Positions 12,981-23,862 of a stretch of 64,000 nt of DNA are shown in pieces. The notes under the pieces were generated by a model. That model was not told the DNA's origin. It ran no database searches and saw only the letters and a program-made list of their open reading frames with translations. The stretch lies in assembly GCA_964304625.1 (NCBI GenBank), contig OZ199840.1, positions 434,001-498,000 of the forward strand, in the 5' to 3' direction. This DNA is from Kudoa neothunni (Eukaryota; Cnidaria). A program made the position numbers and the translations under genes. Position 1 is the first letter of the stretch. Each line of letters starts with the position of its first letter.

Positions 12981-14520
12981 TTAGCTAACAATTTCGCCTT
13001 CCTCTGCTTCAGCTTCTGGCTCAACCGTATCTGCTTGACCATCCCCTGCCTCTACAGGATCGGCCGCCCCGGTCTCATTTTCATCAGATTCTGTCGAAGA
13101 AATGGTTGGTGCAGGTTCTTCGTTACTTCCAGAAGCTGTAGTAGTAGTAGTCTCGGTTGTAGTTGCTGGGGTAGTTGTTGGTTCGGGTAAAATAACTGCA
13201 TTAACACCTTCAATGCAAATGTAATTGCAAAGGGCTTCACTTTCAAAGTTGTTCGCATTTCCACCAATTCCAGTATACGCAAATTTTTTACACACTTTTT
13301 CTGCCTCATCATAATACCATCTTGGCAATGTGCTTGCTTCATTTCCGTTACCAGGTTCTTTTGATTCGCTGCATACAGTAGGCATATCCGGCAAGGTACC
13401 AACTGTATCATTATCGTTAACTTTAAACATTAAATTATATAATTATAAACAATAAAAGAAATATACGAGCAGGGCAGGCACTAATACATTCTCCTGCTGT
13501 ATCGAAATAATTTTTGTTCGAATCTACTTCAATATCAACAGCCAACATTTGCATGCAGAATTTATTTGTGGAATTGAAGTAATATTTGGTTGTTATATGT
13601 CCGTCAGTTGTTGGTTGGTATGCAGCAGATTCGCATCTTTTGGTTGCTGCTTCATCAGCTATGTTTATCTATTTAGTTTCTTTAATTTATTTTGTTTTTA
13701 CTACCGTGACACATCTTTTGACATTGGGAAAATGAATCAAAAACACCACGTAATCCTGTTTGTTTGTCTACGATAGCATGGACACATGTGGACTTTTCAT
13801 TGTCGCGTACGATCTTGATTTCTCTTTCAGCATCAATTGCAGTGGAGCTTAAAATGGCACCCACTTCGCAGTCAACTTTGTTGGGAATTTTGTAAGCTAT
13901 GTCAGTTGCTATTTTCAATTTAAAATTGCAAAAATTAATAATACATTACTTATGCACATGCCCTTGCATGCTTCGACACTCGGAAATGAGTATTTAGGCT
14001 CATTACATCCCTTATATTTATATGTTTCACAAGTTCCTGCAACATTACCAGGGGTTCCTTTTTTGAAGTAATATTTATCGACTGCTGTTTTACTGCAAAC
14101 GTTAAATTTGTTGTCTCCATCACTCGTAAGTTCATTAGAAGAACTAGGGGTGTCATTAGCCTGGCAGGCACCAACTCGACTCGCATAATCATATTCAACT
14201 AAATTATCGTAAAAATATGAAATAAGTTGTAATAGTACATTCTTTGTTGCATTCTTCTAAAGATGGAAAATTATTGAAGCTTTCGCCACCGGCTCCCCTG
14301 TACAAAAAGCTTTTGCAAGTAGCTGTAGCTTTATCAACGTAATATCTTCTAGGATACGAATTTAACTGAATCCTGTGATTTTTTGTTATATCAAAATCAT
14401 ATTTCGTATCACCTAAAATTTAGTTAAGGTTAGTTTTTTTATATTTTAATTACGAGTGAGATAAGAAAGAGATATGCAGGTCGAGACGATATAGATCAAT
14501 GTTTGTAAGTAAATCTTCAT
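12981..14520 (-). CDS. Kunitz gene B: secreted five-module Kunitz-like protein
   Basis: Same six-exon plan as copy A: 14520-14454, 14412-14239, 14198-13950, 13908-13705, 13658-13467 and 13420-12981, with small phase-1 GT-AG introns, giving 441 residues in frame. The signal peptide is MKIYLQTLIYIVSTCISLSY. Module 2 has all six cysteines with Ser at P1 (FNVCSKTAVD); modules 3-5 lack Cys2 and Cys4. Module 5 reads FAYTGIGGNANNFESEALC, identical to copy A there, but the acidic tail differs and ends EAEEGEIVS. Modules 2-3 are closest to copy D. A piggyBac lies 276 bp past the stop, as in copy A, and another begins 370 bp upstream of the start. Confidence 0.85.
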
Positions 14521-14890
14521 GTTTTTAATTATCTACAACCTCTATCATATAAGGAGGATTAAATATATATTATATTATTCGTAAATAAATTTACTGATAA
14601 TTTTGACAATAATCGGTGTGGGTATTATATTCACAATGAATCGATTAACCCCATCGTTTGAATACATCAATAACAAAATAGGTTGGAGTTAGTCGGTAAT
14701 CATTCATGTACTAACTACTAAGTATCTAAAATTGCCGTAGTTTGTATTTTGATTTTTTATCGTTAAATATGATTATTCGTTTCTATTTTATTTTTTTTTT
14801 ATGAACAGTGTAAATTAAATGCTTAGTTTTTAGGGAAATCATAATGATTACCAAACCATAATCGACCGATTTTTTAATTATAATACTTAA

Positions 14891-16812
14891 CCTTTCGTCA
14901 CACGCGCAAAAAACTTTATGCGGTTGCACGCATGGGGTCCATTGGATCCCATCAAAATGAAACAGTGATTTAATACTAATAAATATGGAAATCAATTATT
15001 TTTTAAAACATATATTGCAAATGATATTTAAATGCATTTTACAGACAAATTTTGATCACGTCTAACAACTTGTTCTCGGTTTTTATCATTTAGACGGGCA
15101 CATAAATAGTATCTTCTGTCAAGGAGAAAGCTTTTTGTTCCATATTGGGAATTATTTGGATTTCTACTAAATTTAAGTTCAAAAAATTTGATCAATGTAT
15201 GAATCTTTTTTATTCAACTGAGGCTCCATTAATTGCATATTCAACGACTTTAAGAACTCCTTCCGTGGAATCATTTTATCGGCCTTCACGCAATATAAAC
15301 ATACGCATTTATTGCTACTATATCTAGAACTGAATGAAATATGACATCGTGCCATTTTTTTGTAATTCGATAAGTAGAGTAGTTCCCACATATTTGATCT
15401 ATTGTATTAACCCCATCTTTTGTTGAGTTGTAAAAAGGGACAATATCTGATAGCTTGTTAGGTTGGTTCAAATCAACTGTTGACTTGTGGTGCAACGAAC
15501 TCAACAGTGTAACGGCTTTGTTTCTTTTGGGGACATAAGACACTAACGTTAGATTTTTTTTAAATGCAAAAGAAGATGAGTATTGTTCACGTCTTTTTGA
15601 ATCCAAGAATCCAGGAGGTATTTCCTTCTTATTTTTTCTAATGCTACCACAAGCAGTTAATCCATTCATTAATAATTCCTGAACAATGGAACTGATGTAA
15701 ACCAGTTTTTAACAGTGATGTTTCTTCCTGAGACCAAAATTGGTTGAATTGGGCACATCACTTAACTATGGGGAGAGTTGTCAACTTTATATGAGGCACC
15801 ATTGGGGGCTCATAGGTAAACTTCATTATTAAGAGTGTAAAAAGTTTCAGTATGACACAGGTTAAAAATCTCAATCCCATATTTCGTTGGCTTAGAAGGC
15901 GTATACTGCTTAAAAATACAACTCCCAAATTATCTAAGCATTTCAAGGATCGTCAATTATTCGGTGGGTACGTAATATTTTATATAATTGTAATTTATTC
16001 GTAGAAGAATATCTCGAATTTTTGATATTCTATCTTGATTATTTTCATTTGAATTACTTGAACTGGTTGAAACGCATAGACATCTTTTTAACAAGAAAAA
16101 TCTGTTATGATTGAATATTTTTATGCAAATTGGAAAACTAAAGTCATCATCTGCTCATAATTCATTCAAATGGGTAAGATAAGCTTTCTTCACACCAAAA
16201 AAATAATGCAAACCAATGTAAGCTTTCAATTCACACATATCAAATGCCATACAATCCTGCGATCGATTGTAATTTGGTTGGATATTTCGAAGGTAGAAAT
16301 TGATACATTGCAATATCTCGGTTAATATATTCTCAGTAATAAACAAACTCCAAATTTGAGACTCAGATTCCATATTATCAGGAATTTTTACTCAATGTTT
16401 TTCTGTTATGATGTCGTGTTTTCTCTTTCTTGAAAATAATCCCAAAGGTTTTGAGCTCCATTCAAAGTTTTTGGAGTTTAACGTATGCTCGCTATCATTT
16501 AAACCTTTTATTTAAGAGATATTTATTTAGTTTATCATATTACCTTTTGATGATACATCATAGGTTGAATCATTGCTTTTTCGTCATAAAAATCAGAGTG
16601 AGTATTACTCGAGTGTCCGAGTCTGATTAAAACAAACTATCAGCATCATCCTTTAAGAATTTTCTAAAAGCCATAGCCTATTTTTATTTTGAATAAAACG
16701 TAAAAAAACATGAATTTTTTTAATTTTAATGTTACCATGTAGAACACAACGATAGCTATTCGCAGATTAAAATCATTTAGAGTCCATCGGACCCATGCGT
16801 GTGACGGAGGGT
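14891..16812 (-). mobile_element. piggyBac element, family 2, decayed
   Basis: The left end follows TTAA (14887-14890) with CCTTTCGTCACACGC; the right end reads GCGTGTGACGGAGGG before a mutated site TTGA. A second inverted motif, CATGGGGTCCATTGGATCC on the left and GAGTCCATCGGACCCATG on the right, lies next to the outer repeat on the right but about 25 bp inside it on the left. That is the asymmetric plan of canonical piggyBac. Minus-strand coding remnants: N-terminal region 16155-16373 (ELKAYIGLHYFFGVKKAYLT) and C-terminal region 15286-15669 (STKDGVNTIDQICGNYSTYR). The frame is interrupted several times. Confidence 0.8.
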
Positions 16813-17128
16813 TGATATAGATAAAATACACATTTTCCCTAATTAATAATTTTTTAGATTTATATATAAATTGTTTAAAAAATATAACAAAAATAATTTA
16901 TTTAAATATAATCTAATTTATATCATAAAATAGTGTATATATTAGTTCTCCGATGATTTTTGGGTAGAATCTACCCCGATGAGATTTTAAAATTCATATA
17001 TCTCCTTATGTTGGAAATCTTGGCTTGTAAGATTCTATGCATTCCTGTAACATACAATTCTTTTTAATTTTAGAGTAAAATACTTTTTAAGTACTTTATA
17101 TTAAAAAATTTATAGCATATTTATCTTC

Positions 17129-19150
17129 TAAAGTACGTTGGGTAGAAATTATCCCACGTAATTTTTTACTTTAAATTAAAAAAAATAAAAAACTCTTTTA
17201 ATCCATATATATATATATATATATAATGTTTTTATAACCAAAACTGAAGTAAATTTACATATCTTACGGTAGGTAACTGTGATTTAATCTGCTCCATTAA
17301 TAATTCATTAAAAATCTGTTTGTCGTAATTTTATATTATGGTTAGACGCATGCAAATAATTAAATATAGCTTTCAGTACAAAAACATTAATCTTTGGGTA
17401 TATTTATTTTGAACAATCTAAACAACTGTTTGAAGGATGTATCGGATGATAGAATTTGTAGCATTTGTGGTACCATCTTGTAATTTTTTATCATTCTTTC
17501 GAGGACAAAACTCCCATCGTGCTCTTTTTATGTTTACAGGTGGTTCCAGATGGGGAATGTTTGCTTTACTGAAGTTCATTTATGCTGATACATTGGTAGA
17601 ATGTTTGGCCAACAACGGTTTATACGGTTGTTCTGCAATCTCTCTTAGGAAGGTTCGTCGATTATTCTATTCACCAAATATTTCTTTATACATTGCAAAA
17701 GCATTTACCAATGACAAGTCGACTATGTTAAAGAATACGACTAGGGACCATCTTCTTGTAAATCGACGAACAGAAACCGATACGAGCATCCTGTCGACAT
17801 TATCTACGTCACCTTTAGTTTTATTATAATCCAACATTAATTGAAATTTGAATTTAAGCTTTTCTCCAGCAAAGGAGTTATCCTACGTGCCTGAAATTAG
17901 AAGAATCACAGATTTTCCTTTTTTTGCCACATATGGTAACAGCATATATTGATCGTGACACGGAAAAATGACGTAATAAAGATGCCTTTTCTTGAAGGTT
18001 GAAGACAGGATGGTATCTCTTATTTCTTCTCATTGCTCCCAAAAAAGTCAACTTTCTTTCCAACAATTACTTCGCGTGAGACATCGATGAGAAGAAATTA
18101 TCAGCGACAACATTTCGGCCAGAATCAAACAAATGAGTTATGAGATTGAGTACGAAGTTTTTACCTACGTTAGTTTTTCTGTTCGTCTCATAATTATTCT
18201 TTCCCAGGTAAACGCTGGCATTACAACCATAATTGGCGATTGGATCAACCAGTAGAAAAGATTTTATATCATATTATTCCAGCGTCGTGGACATATACCG
18301 GCGAATTGGACATCTTCCCCGGTACGGAACCAATTGTTCATCGACAGTAACATTCTCGTTCGGAGCAAAACATTTAGGTAGTACGTCAACCTACTTCTCC
18401 CATATATCACGAATGACACAGAATTTGTCCAACCGTTTACGTTCATCGCGTGTATTAAAATCATCGAAATGCCGTGCCCGGGAAATATGTTTAGAGCGTT
18501 GAAGTAAAAACAATTGCCAACAGATTTCTCTTCCTTCTTTCTGGCTGAATAACTCACTTATATGCTCCTCTCTATCCTTATGGGTGGCCATGAGGATTAA
18601 CAATCCTAAATATCTCCTAATTTCTACCAAATCAAGATCGTACCATTGGCCATTGAAATAATGTTTCCCAAACATATTTGTAAACAAAATGATTTAGTTA
18701 CTGATTTCATCATTCTAAAATAATAACAACCCTCCCAAAAATGTTTTTTATTTTTGTTTGAGCATAGGCGTGGATACATTTTATTCTTCGAACCTCTCTT
18801 TGTTGGACTAGGCCTTGAAGTATTCCATTTAATAGCATCTTTATCCCTAAGAATGTCAATGCCAACGTCGATTATTTCTATTCGGTCTGAAAATTCTTCA
18901 CCTTCGTAAATTTGACCTTCGTACTCACTTCCGAAGAACAGAATCCACCATACAAATCACCCGGGGCGCTCACCGAAAAAACACACGCTTGTGCACGCGC
19001 CAACAATAAATATATCACTTTATGGTGAGGTTTAAACTAAATTAGCCGGCTGGAAATTTGTTAGATTCTAGTTTTGAAAATTTTGTAATATGTTTCATAT
19101 TTTAAACGAAAAAAATAGTTGGGGTATTTTTTTACCCCAAAGTACTTTAC
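17129..19150 (-). mobile_element. piggyBac element, family 3, decayed
   Basis: Minus-strand piggyBac pieces: 18391-18687 (DLVEIRRYLGLLILMATHKD, the N-terminal part) and 17878-18066 (LERKLTFLGAMRRNKRYHP, the late catalytic part). Inverted subterminal motifs lie at 17129-17158 (AAAGTACGTTGGGTAGAAAT) and 19118-19146 (TTTTTACCCCAAAGTACTTT); a related motif, TTTTGGGTAGAATCTACCCC, lies at 16957-16978, so the true left end may be near 16.94 kb. Several breaks. The plus-strand open frames here (17437-17829, 18233-18502) are shadows. Confidence 0.65.
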
Positions 19151-19832
19151 ATGTACTTTTTTTTTATGATGAAGATGACTATTGGCGCGGCAGATTAGCA
19201 TCACATGCTCTATAAATTTATTTCAAGTTGATATAAAATTAAATTTAATATTTCAAATAGAATTTTAACGATAAGTATATCTATCAATTAAGTTTCATTG
19301 AAGAAATACTGTGAAACCTATTTGGACACGGATAGGATCAAGATTTCCATTATTACACTCGTAAAAATGATACTCTTACATAAACTAATGTATTTATGAC
19401 GCATTGGTTTAATAAGGCTTAAGTTTTCTATAAAAATATTAACATCATATTTACATATTCTGTTGAGTTAACTATGTGTTACGTTTACCCTTAAAATGCA
19501 TCTAAAAATAAGTGTTGAGATATATTCGATTATACTTGAGGAAATAATTAATAATTATCCATATCAGTTTGATAATTTATTGATATTCAATCTCTATAAA
19601 TTTATTCGTACTAATAGGTTAGTTTACATAATGCATAACAAACAAAAATTTATATAGTCAAGCAGTAAAGCAACTCGACAAAATTTGTGCCAAAATTATG
19701 CTCGTTATTTAAATAAATTAAACTTTTAACGTTATTTCGAATGAGTAAGTAAATATCTCCATCTGGTGTTCGAAAAAATATTAATTATATTTCTGTATTC
19801 ATAAACATGAAGCTTATTTAATGTTGATTATA
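19151..19832. other. AT-rich intergenic stretch
   Basis: No genes or recognisable repeats were seen between the piggyBac and the Tigger element. Confidence 0.35.
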
Positions 19833-22076
19833 CAATAGGCACTCGATTTTAAGTACTTATTTGGATTGAAAAAAAGTACGAAAAATCCATCATTGCGGAT
19901 TTTTTGTACTTTTCAGAGCATACGTGTCTTAAGAATCATGATGGTCGGGGAATGAGTTAACTGATTTTTCATGAAAATTTATCTCACTTTCTATTTAATT
20001 TAATATAAATAATTAAAAATAAAAAATAAACCAGTTTATTGTTATCACTGATATGAGTCAATTTAATTTTTTTACAGTTTAATTGACATTCAACATTTAA
20101 TTCAAAGTCTTATTTATTTTATGTATTAATTTTCTTTATAATTTTATCTCTGTGATTAAATAAAAATTTATACTGTTGTAAATTTTGAGCTAAGTGATTT
20201 CGAATTAAATTATTGTAGTGACAAGAAACGATAGTAATGGTTTTTGATCTTACCTCATCTATTTTTATCAATTTTGGTAATCAATAATGAAAAATTGTTA
20301 ATAGGTACCGAAAAATAACTGAGAAACGACTTTAAGAATCGCGTTTGTGGGAATAATTAGTTATCTTAGTTCGGCTAAATTTTGTTGAATAATATTTTTG
20401 ATAGTGTACTTTCCAGCTTTATGCCCAAGTTGTTCTCATCAATTACATTATGCTTTACGAAACTTTAAAGTTTTTGAATTGATTCTATAACTTCCTTCGA
20501 AGAAATATCATCGATTGGTAAATCTTAGTATATATCATCATCATAAAGGTTCTTTTATCTTGTCTATGTTACTCTATAAGTTAGCTGAATCTTCATTATT
20601 CATAGAAAATTATTGTGCTCCTCTAGAATCATCTCGACAATTTCCGAATCAATTTCTGTTAGTTCATGGAACGTAATTTCATGATTTATATCTTTACCGT
20701 TAGCAGAAGTCTAGCTTTAAAACAATTTAATATGGTCTTATTGCTAATAGAATCTCACGCTTCTTTAGTTAAAAATATAGATTTCAGATAATCTGGAGAA
20801 GTTGGGATAGGACTAACTTCTGTGAATGCGAAGAACTTTTTTATAATTTCTCTTTTATATGCCTCTTTGAACGAGTGGATAATACCCTGATCTAAAGGTC
20901 GCAAAACACTTATCGTATTTTTAGGAGGAAGAACCATTTTTATATTTTTTTATATGGCTTTAATTGTTGTGAAAATTAGAAATTGCATTGTCGAACATAA
21001 AAAATTTTGTTGGAATTTATTCAAAAAACCTATTTAAACCAGTTATATATTTTGTAAACATATAATCACCCATTCATGCTTTTTCGTGGTACTCATACTT
21101 TAGTAGATTTTATACATTTTTGGAGCATCTCGATTTAGCAGAATGCCAAATAACCTAAGGATCGAGTTTCTTACCAGATATGAAAATATGAAAGCACCAA
21201 AGATGATTTTTATTCTTTTTTTCTCTTTTTTATTCGTTTATGGACATTCTGCTTAGTTGTGGCATAGCTCTTTCCTAAAACTATGGAAACATATACAAAC
21301 AAAATTTTAGCTCGTTTTGTTGATAGTATAACGCAGTTTCGTCGATTTTAAAAATATAATAGGATGGACAATCCTTTATTATATCTAATAACATTGGAAT
21401 CCACTTTTAATTGTTTCGCTGTCAGCGATACAAAAATTCATCATAATTTTGCCATTTAGGATTTAATATTGATTTAAACCCTTTAAACTTGAACCGTCGG
21501 TTATCGATGAATCCAAACACAAATTATTTGAGCGCAATCCTCTCATTTTATTAATCATGTCAATAGGAATTAGATCTATTTTTTGAGCGCATCAAATTAA
21601 TCCACTTAAAATTCTCAGAATCAAGCTCTTTGTTGATACTATATTTCAATTTTTTTGGTGAAGCTAGCCCACCTTCGTGGGATTTCATTATTTTTTGTTT
21701 CTTATTAAGAATGCCATCCAATGAGGAAATTGTAGGAAGTTCAAAATGTCGAACAATAGCACCCTCCGCTCCTTTAGTAGGCGTGTTCAAAAAAATTCGA
21801 CTATTTCAAATTCTTCCTTAATTATTATGCTTTTTTTATTTTTTGTGTCATCTGAAAATTACGAAAAACCCGCAAGTTCCCAGAAAAATTCCAAAAAAAA
21901 TACGTAAAATCCGCTACGATGGATTTTCGTATTTTCATCATCTTTTCTTTATTTGTAAATGTTTTTTAATTAAATTTTAATATGATATTCTAATATTACA
22001 TCTTTACTTTTACAGAAACTTTCAGATTAAACGAAAAACAAAAAATTAAAAAATACGAAAAATCGATTGCCTACTG
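19833..22076 (-). mobile_element. Tigger/pogo element 1, decayed
   Basis: The outer ends are inverted: CAATAGGCACTCGATTTT at the left, preceded by TA, and CAGTAGGCAATCGATTTTTC as the reverse complement of the right end. TA target sites and CAGT ends are typical of pogo/Tigger. On the minus strand, 20755-20937 encodes LPPKNTISVLRPLDQGIIHS followed by FKEAYKREI, the DDE-region signature of CENP-B/jerky/Tigger transposases. 21560-21790 encodes part of the N-terminal region (FKWINLMRSKNR, cf. the Tigger W-x-x-x-x-R pattern). The coding region is heavily broken. Subterminal hairpins flank it: AAAAAGTACGAAAAATCC at 19869 against GGATTTTTTGTAC, and a like structure at 21900-21945. Confidence 0.75.
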
Positions 22077-22080
22077 TGTA

Positions 22081-22262
22081 TAGTAGTTTGTATCTATGTT
22101 TTCTAAACAAAAATATTATCTATCTTTGATTAGAGAATTCATTTCTCCGCTTGATTAAATAGTTTAAAATTTAGGGGTATTCCTAATTAACATATTGGTT
22201 AAATTCGAAATTTTTTTTTCAAGTGCCACGGTTTGGCCACTCCTGATATATATAGTAGATCT
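22081..22262. repeat. Dispersed repeat copy 2, probable hAT end
   Basis: Matches 10435-10730. The reverse complement of 22226-22250 reads CAGGAGTGGCCAAACCGTGG, very like hAT terminal repeats. It starts right at the Tigger boundary, so Tigger 1 may have inserted into this older repeat. Confidence 0.45.
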
Positions 22263-23862
22263 CACATATGATACTGAGGTGTGAATAACGCGATATAAAT
22301 ACACAACAATAAAAATAGCTTTTATGACCGCGCTTATCTGTTCATAACAGATTTTATATCAATATTTCCATTTCCATCAAAAAGTTTAAAGCAGGTTTTT
22401 ACGTGGAAGTGTATATATATATATCTATTTATATACAGAAGCGGTGTCTGTTGAATTTACTTAGCGCTGATAGAACTCATAGTTTTTAGCCGTAACACAA
22501 ATGAGATAATCTAATGTATGTTATGACATTTTTTTGCAATTTTATTTTGACGTACATCGATTTTATCGATAGTGCCCGTAAGTGTGCGTGTGTACGCACA
22601 ACTCCCCCCCCCCCTTACACAAAAACTTTATTTAATATTTGAGGTTATCTATGTACTTTAAAAAATACTAAATTAACTAAAAAAATATAACGGGGTTTCC
22701 TGCTTTCTTATAAAATGGTGAATTTGTAGTGTAAACTTTTTGTAAACAGATTAGCGCTGATGATAATGATATTACTACTACACGTGATTTGCTAATGTGT
22801 TCAGTGTTATGTGTAGATAACTTTAATTTATATTATTTAAATATATTGAAACTTTGAAAGTTTACTCTTTGCTACTTTTGAACATACTTAAGACGATCTA
22901 CAACATTCGTTCGCGCGTAGGCGGGGACTCGGTGTAAACGAAGAGTTTTTGTTTAAACGGGAGATTAATTCAGATGGAAATTTGTTTATTTTATACGTTT
23001 AATTATAGATAAAAAGTTTTAAATATTTTTAATTAAACATAAAATGATGTTAGAACGTTATAATTAAATAAAACATTGATAACAAATTTTTAGATTAGTT
23101 CATCGACGGGTTAGTTAAAGTGATTAATACGCGAAATGAGTTGTAAGAACTTGCGATTCCTAAATGAAAATCAAGTCCAATAATGAAGAAAGTGAAGATG
23201 ATCGGGTTATTGTTGTTTATATCGAAAAAAACTGTCGTCGCAAGAACGATAAAATTATTATTGACTTGAACTTAACATGACCTTGGCTTACTCAAGGCTT
23301 TAGTCTGGGTGGCCGGGCAAGGAAGCCAACGTGAAGGGGGATTTTTGCGCTAATATAGATATAATAATTATTTGAGAAAAACTAGAAATTACTATTTAAT
23401 ATTTTTTAGGTTACGTTCGAAAAATTACTTAGCTAACCCTCTCCAGAATCCTTCCGCATTGGTACATTAAACAGTAAGGGCATAGGTTCTTTTAAACAAG
23501 ATTTTGATGTATCGAGGAATTGATCAATTTAATTAATGTTTGGAACAATATTAAATACTCTCTATAACAAATAATATTACCTTCATTTTGTTACAACTTA
23601 ATATTTTACTTCGATATTACCCTAGGAAACAATGTATCACGAAGTTACTTTTAGTTCCATTAAAAGTCATAATTAATTTATCAGAACCATATAAATTAGA
23701 TAAAAAAATTGGTTCAGATTAATTTTTTAATAACTTGAACAATTATTGTCTAGTCTGAGTTTTTCTATCTGACAATGAATGAGTCATTGTATCCTATAAT
23801 GATTGAAATTCGGGTCAATTGTATTCCGAGACATCAATAGTTAAGTCAATTAGTTGTCAACC
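22263..23862. other. Intergenic region upstream of the FN3-like gene
   Basis: Contains a short C-run near 22603-22614 and one copy of a dispersed 70-bp repeat (23281-23352). No exons or transposase remnants were recognised. The promoter of the gene at 23863 should lie at its right end, but no specific site stands out from the AT-rich background. Confidence 0.35.
23281..23352. repeat. Dispersed 70-bp repeat, copy 1
   Basis: Shares TTTAGTCT, GCCGGGCAAGGAAG and TTTTGCGCTA in the same order with 28531-28605, in the same orientation. Family unknown. Confidence 0.5.

Noticed and set aside
17437-18502. Plus-strand open frames of 130 and 89 codons
   Set aside because: Antisense shadows of the minus-strand piggyBac coding remnants.
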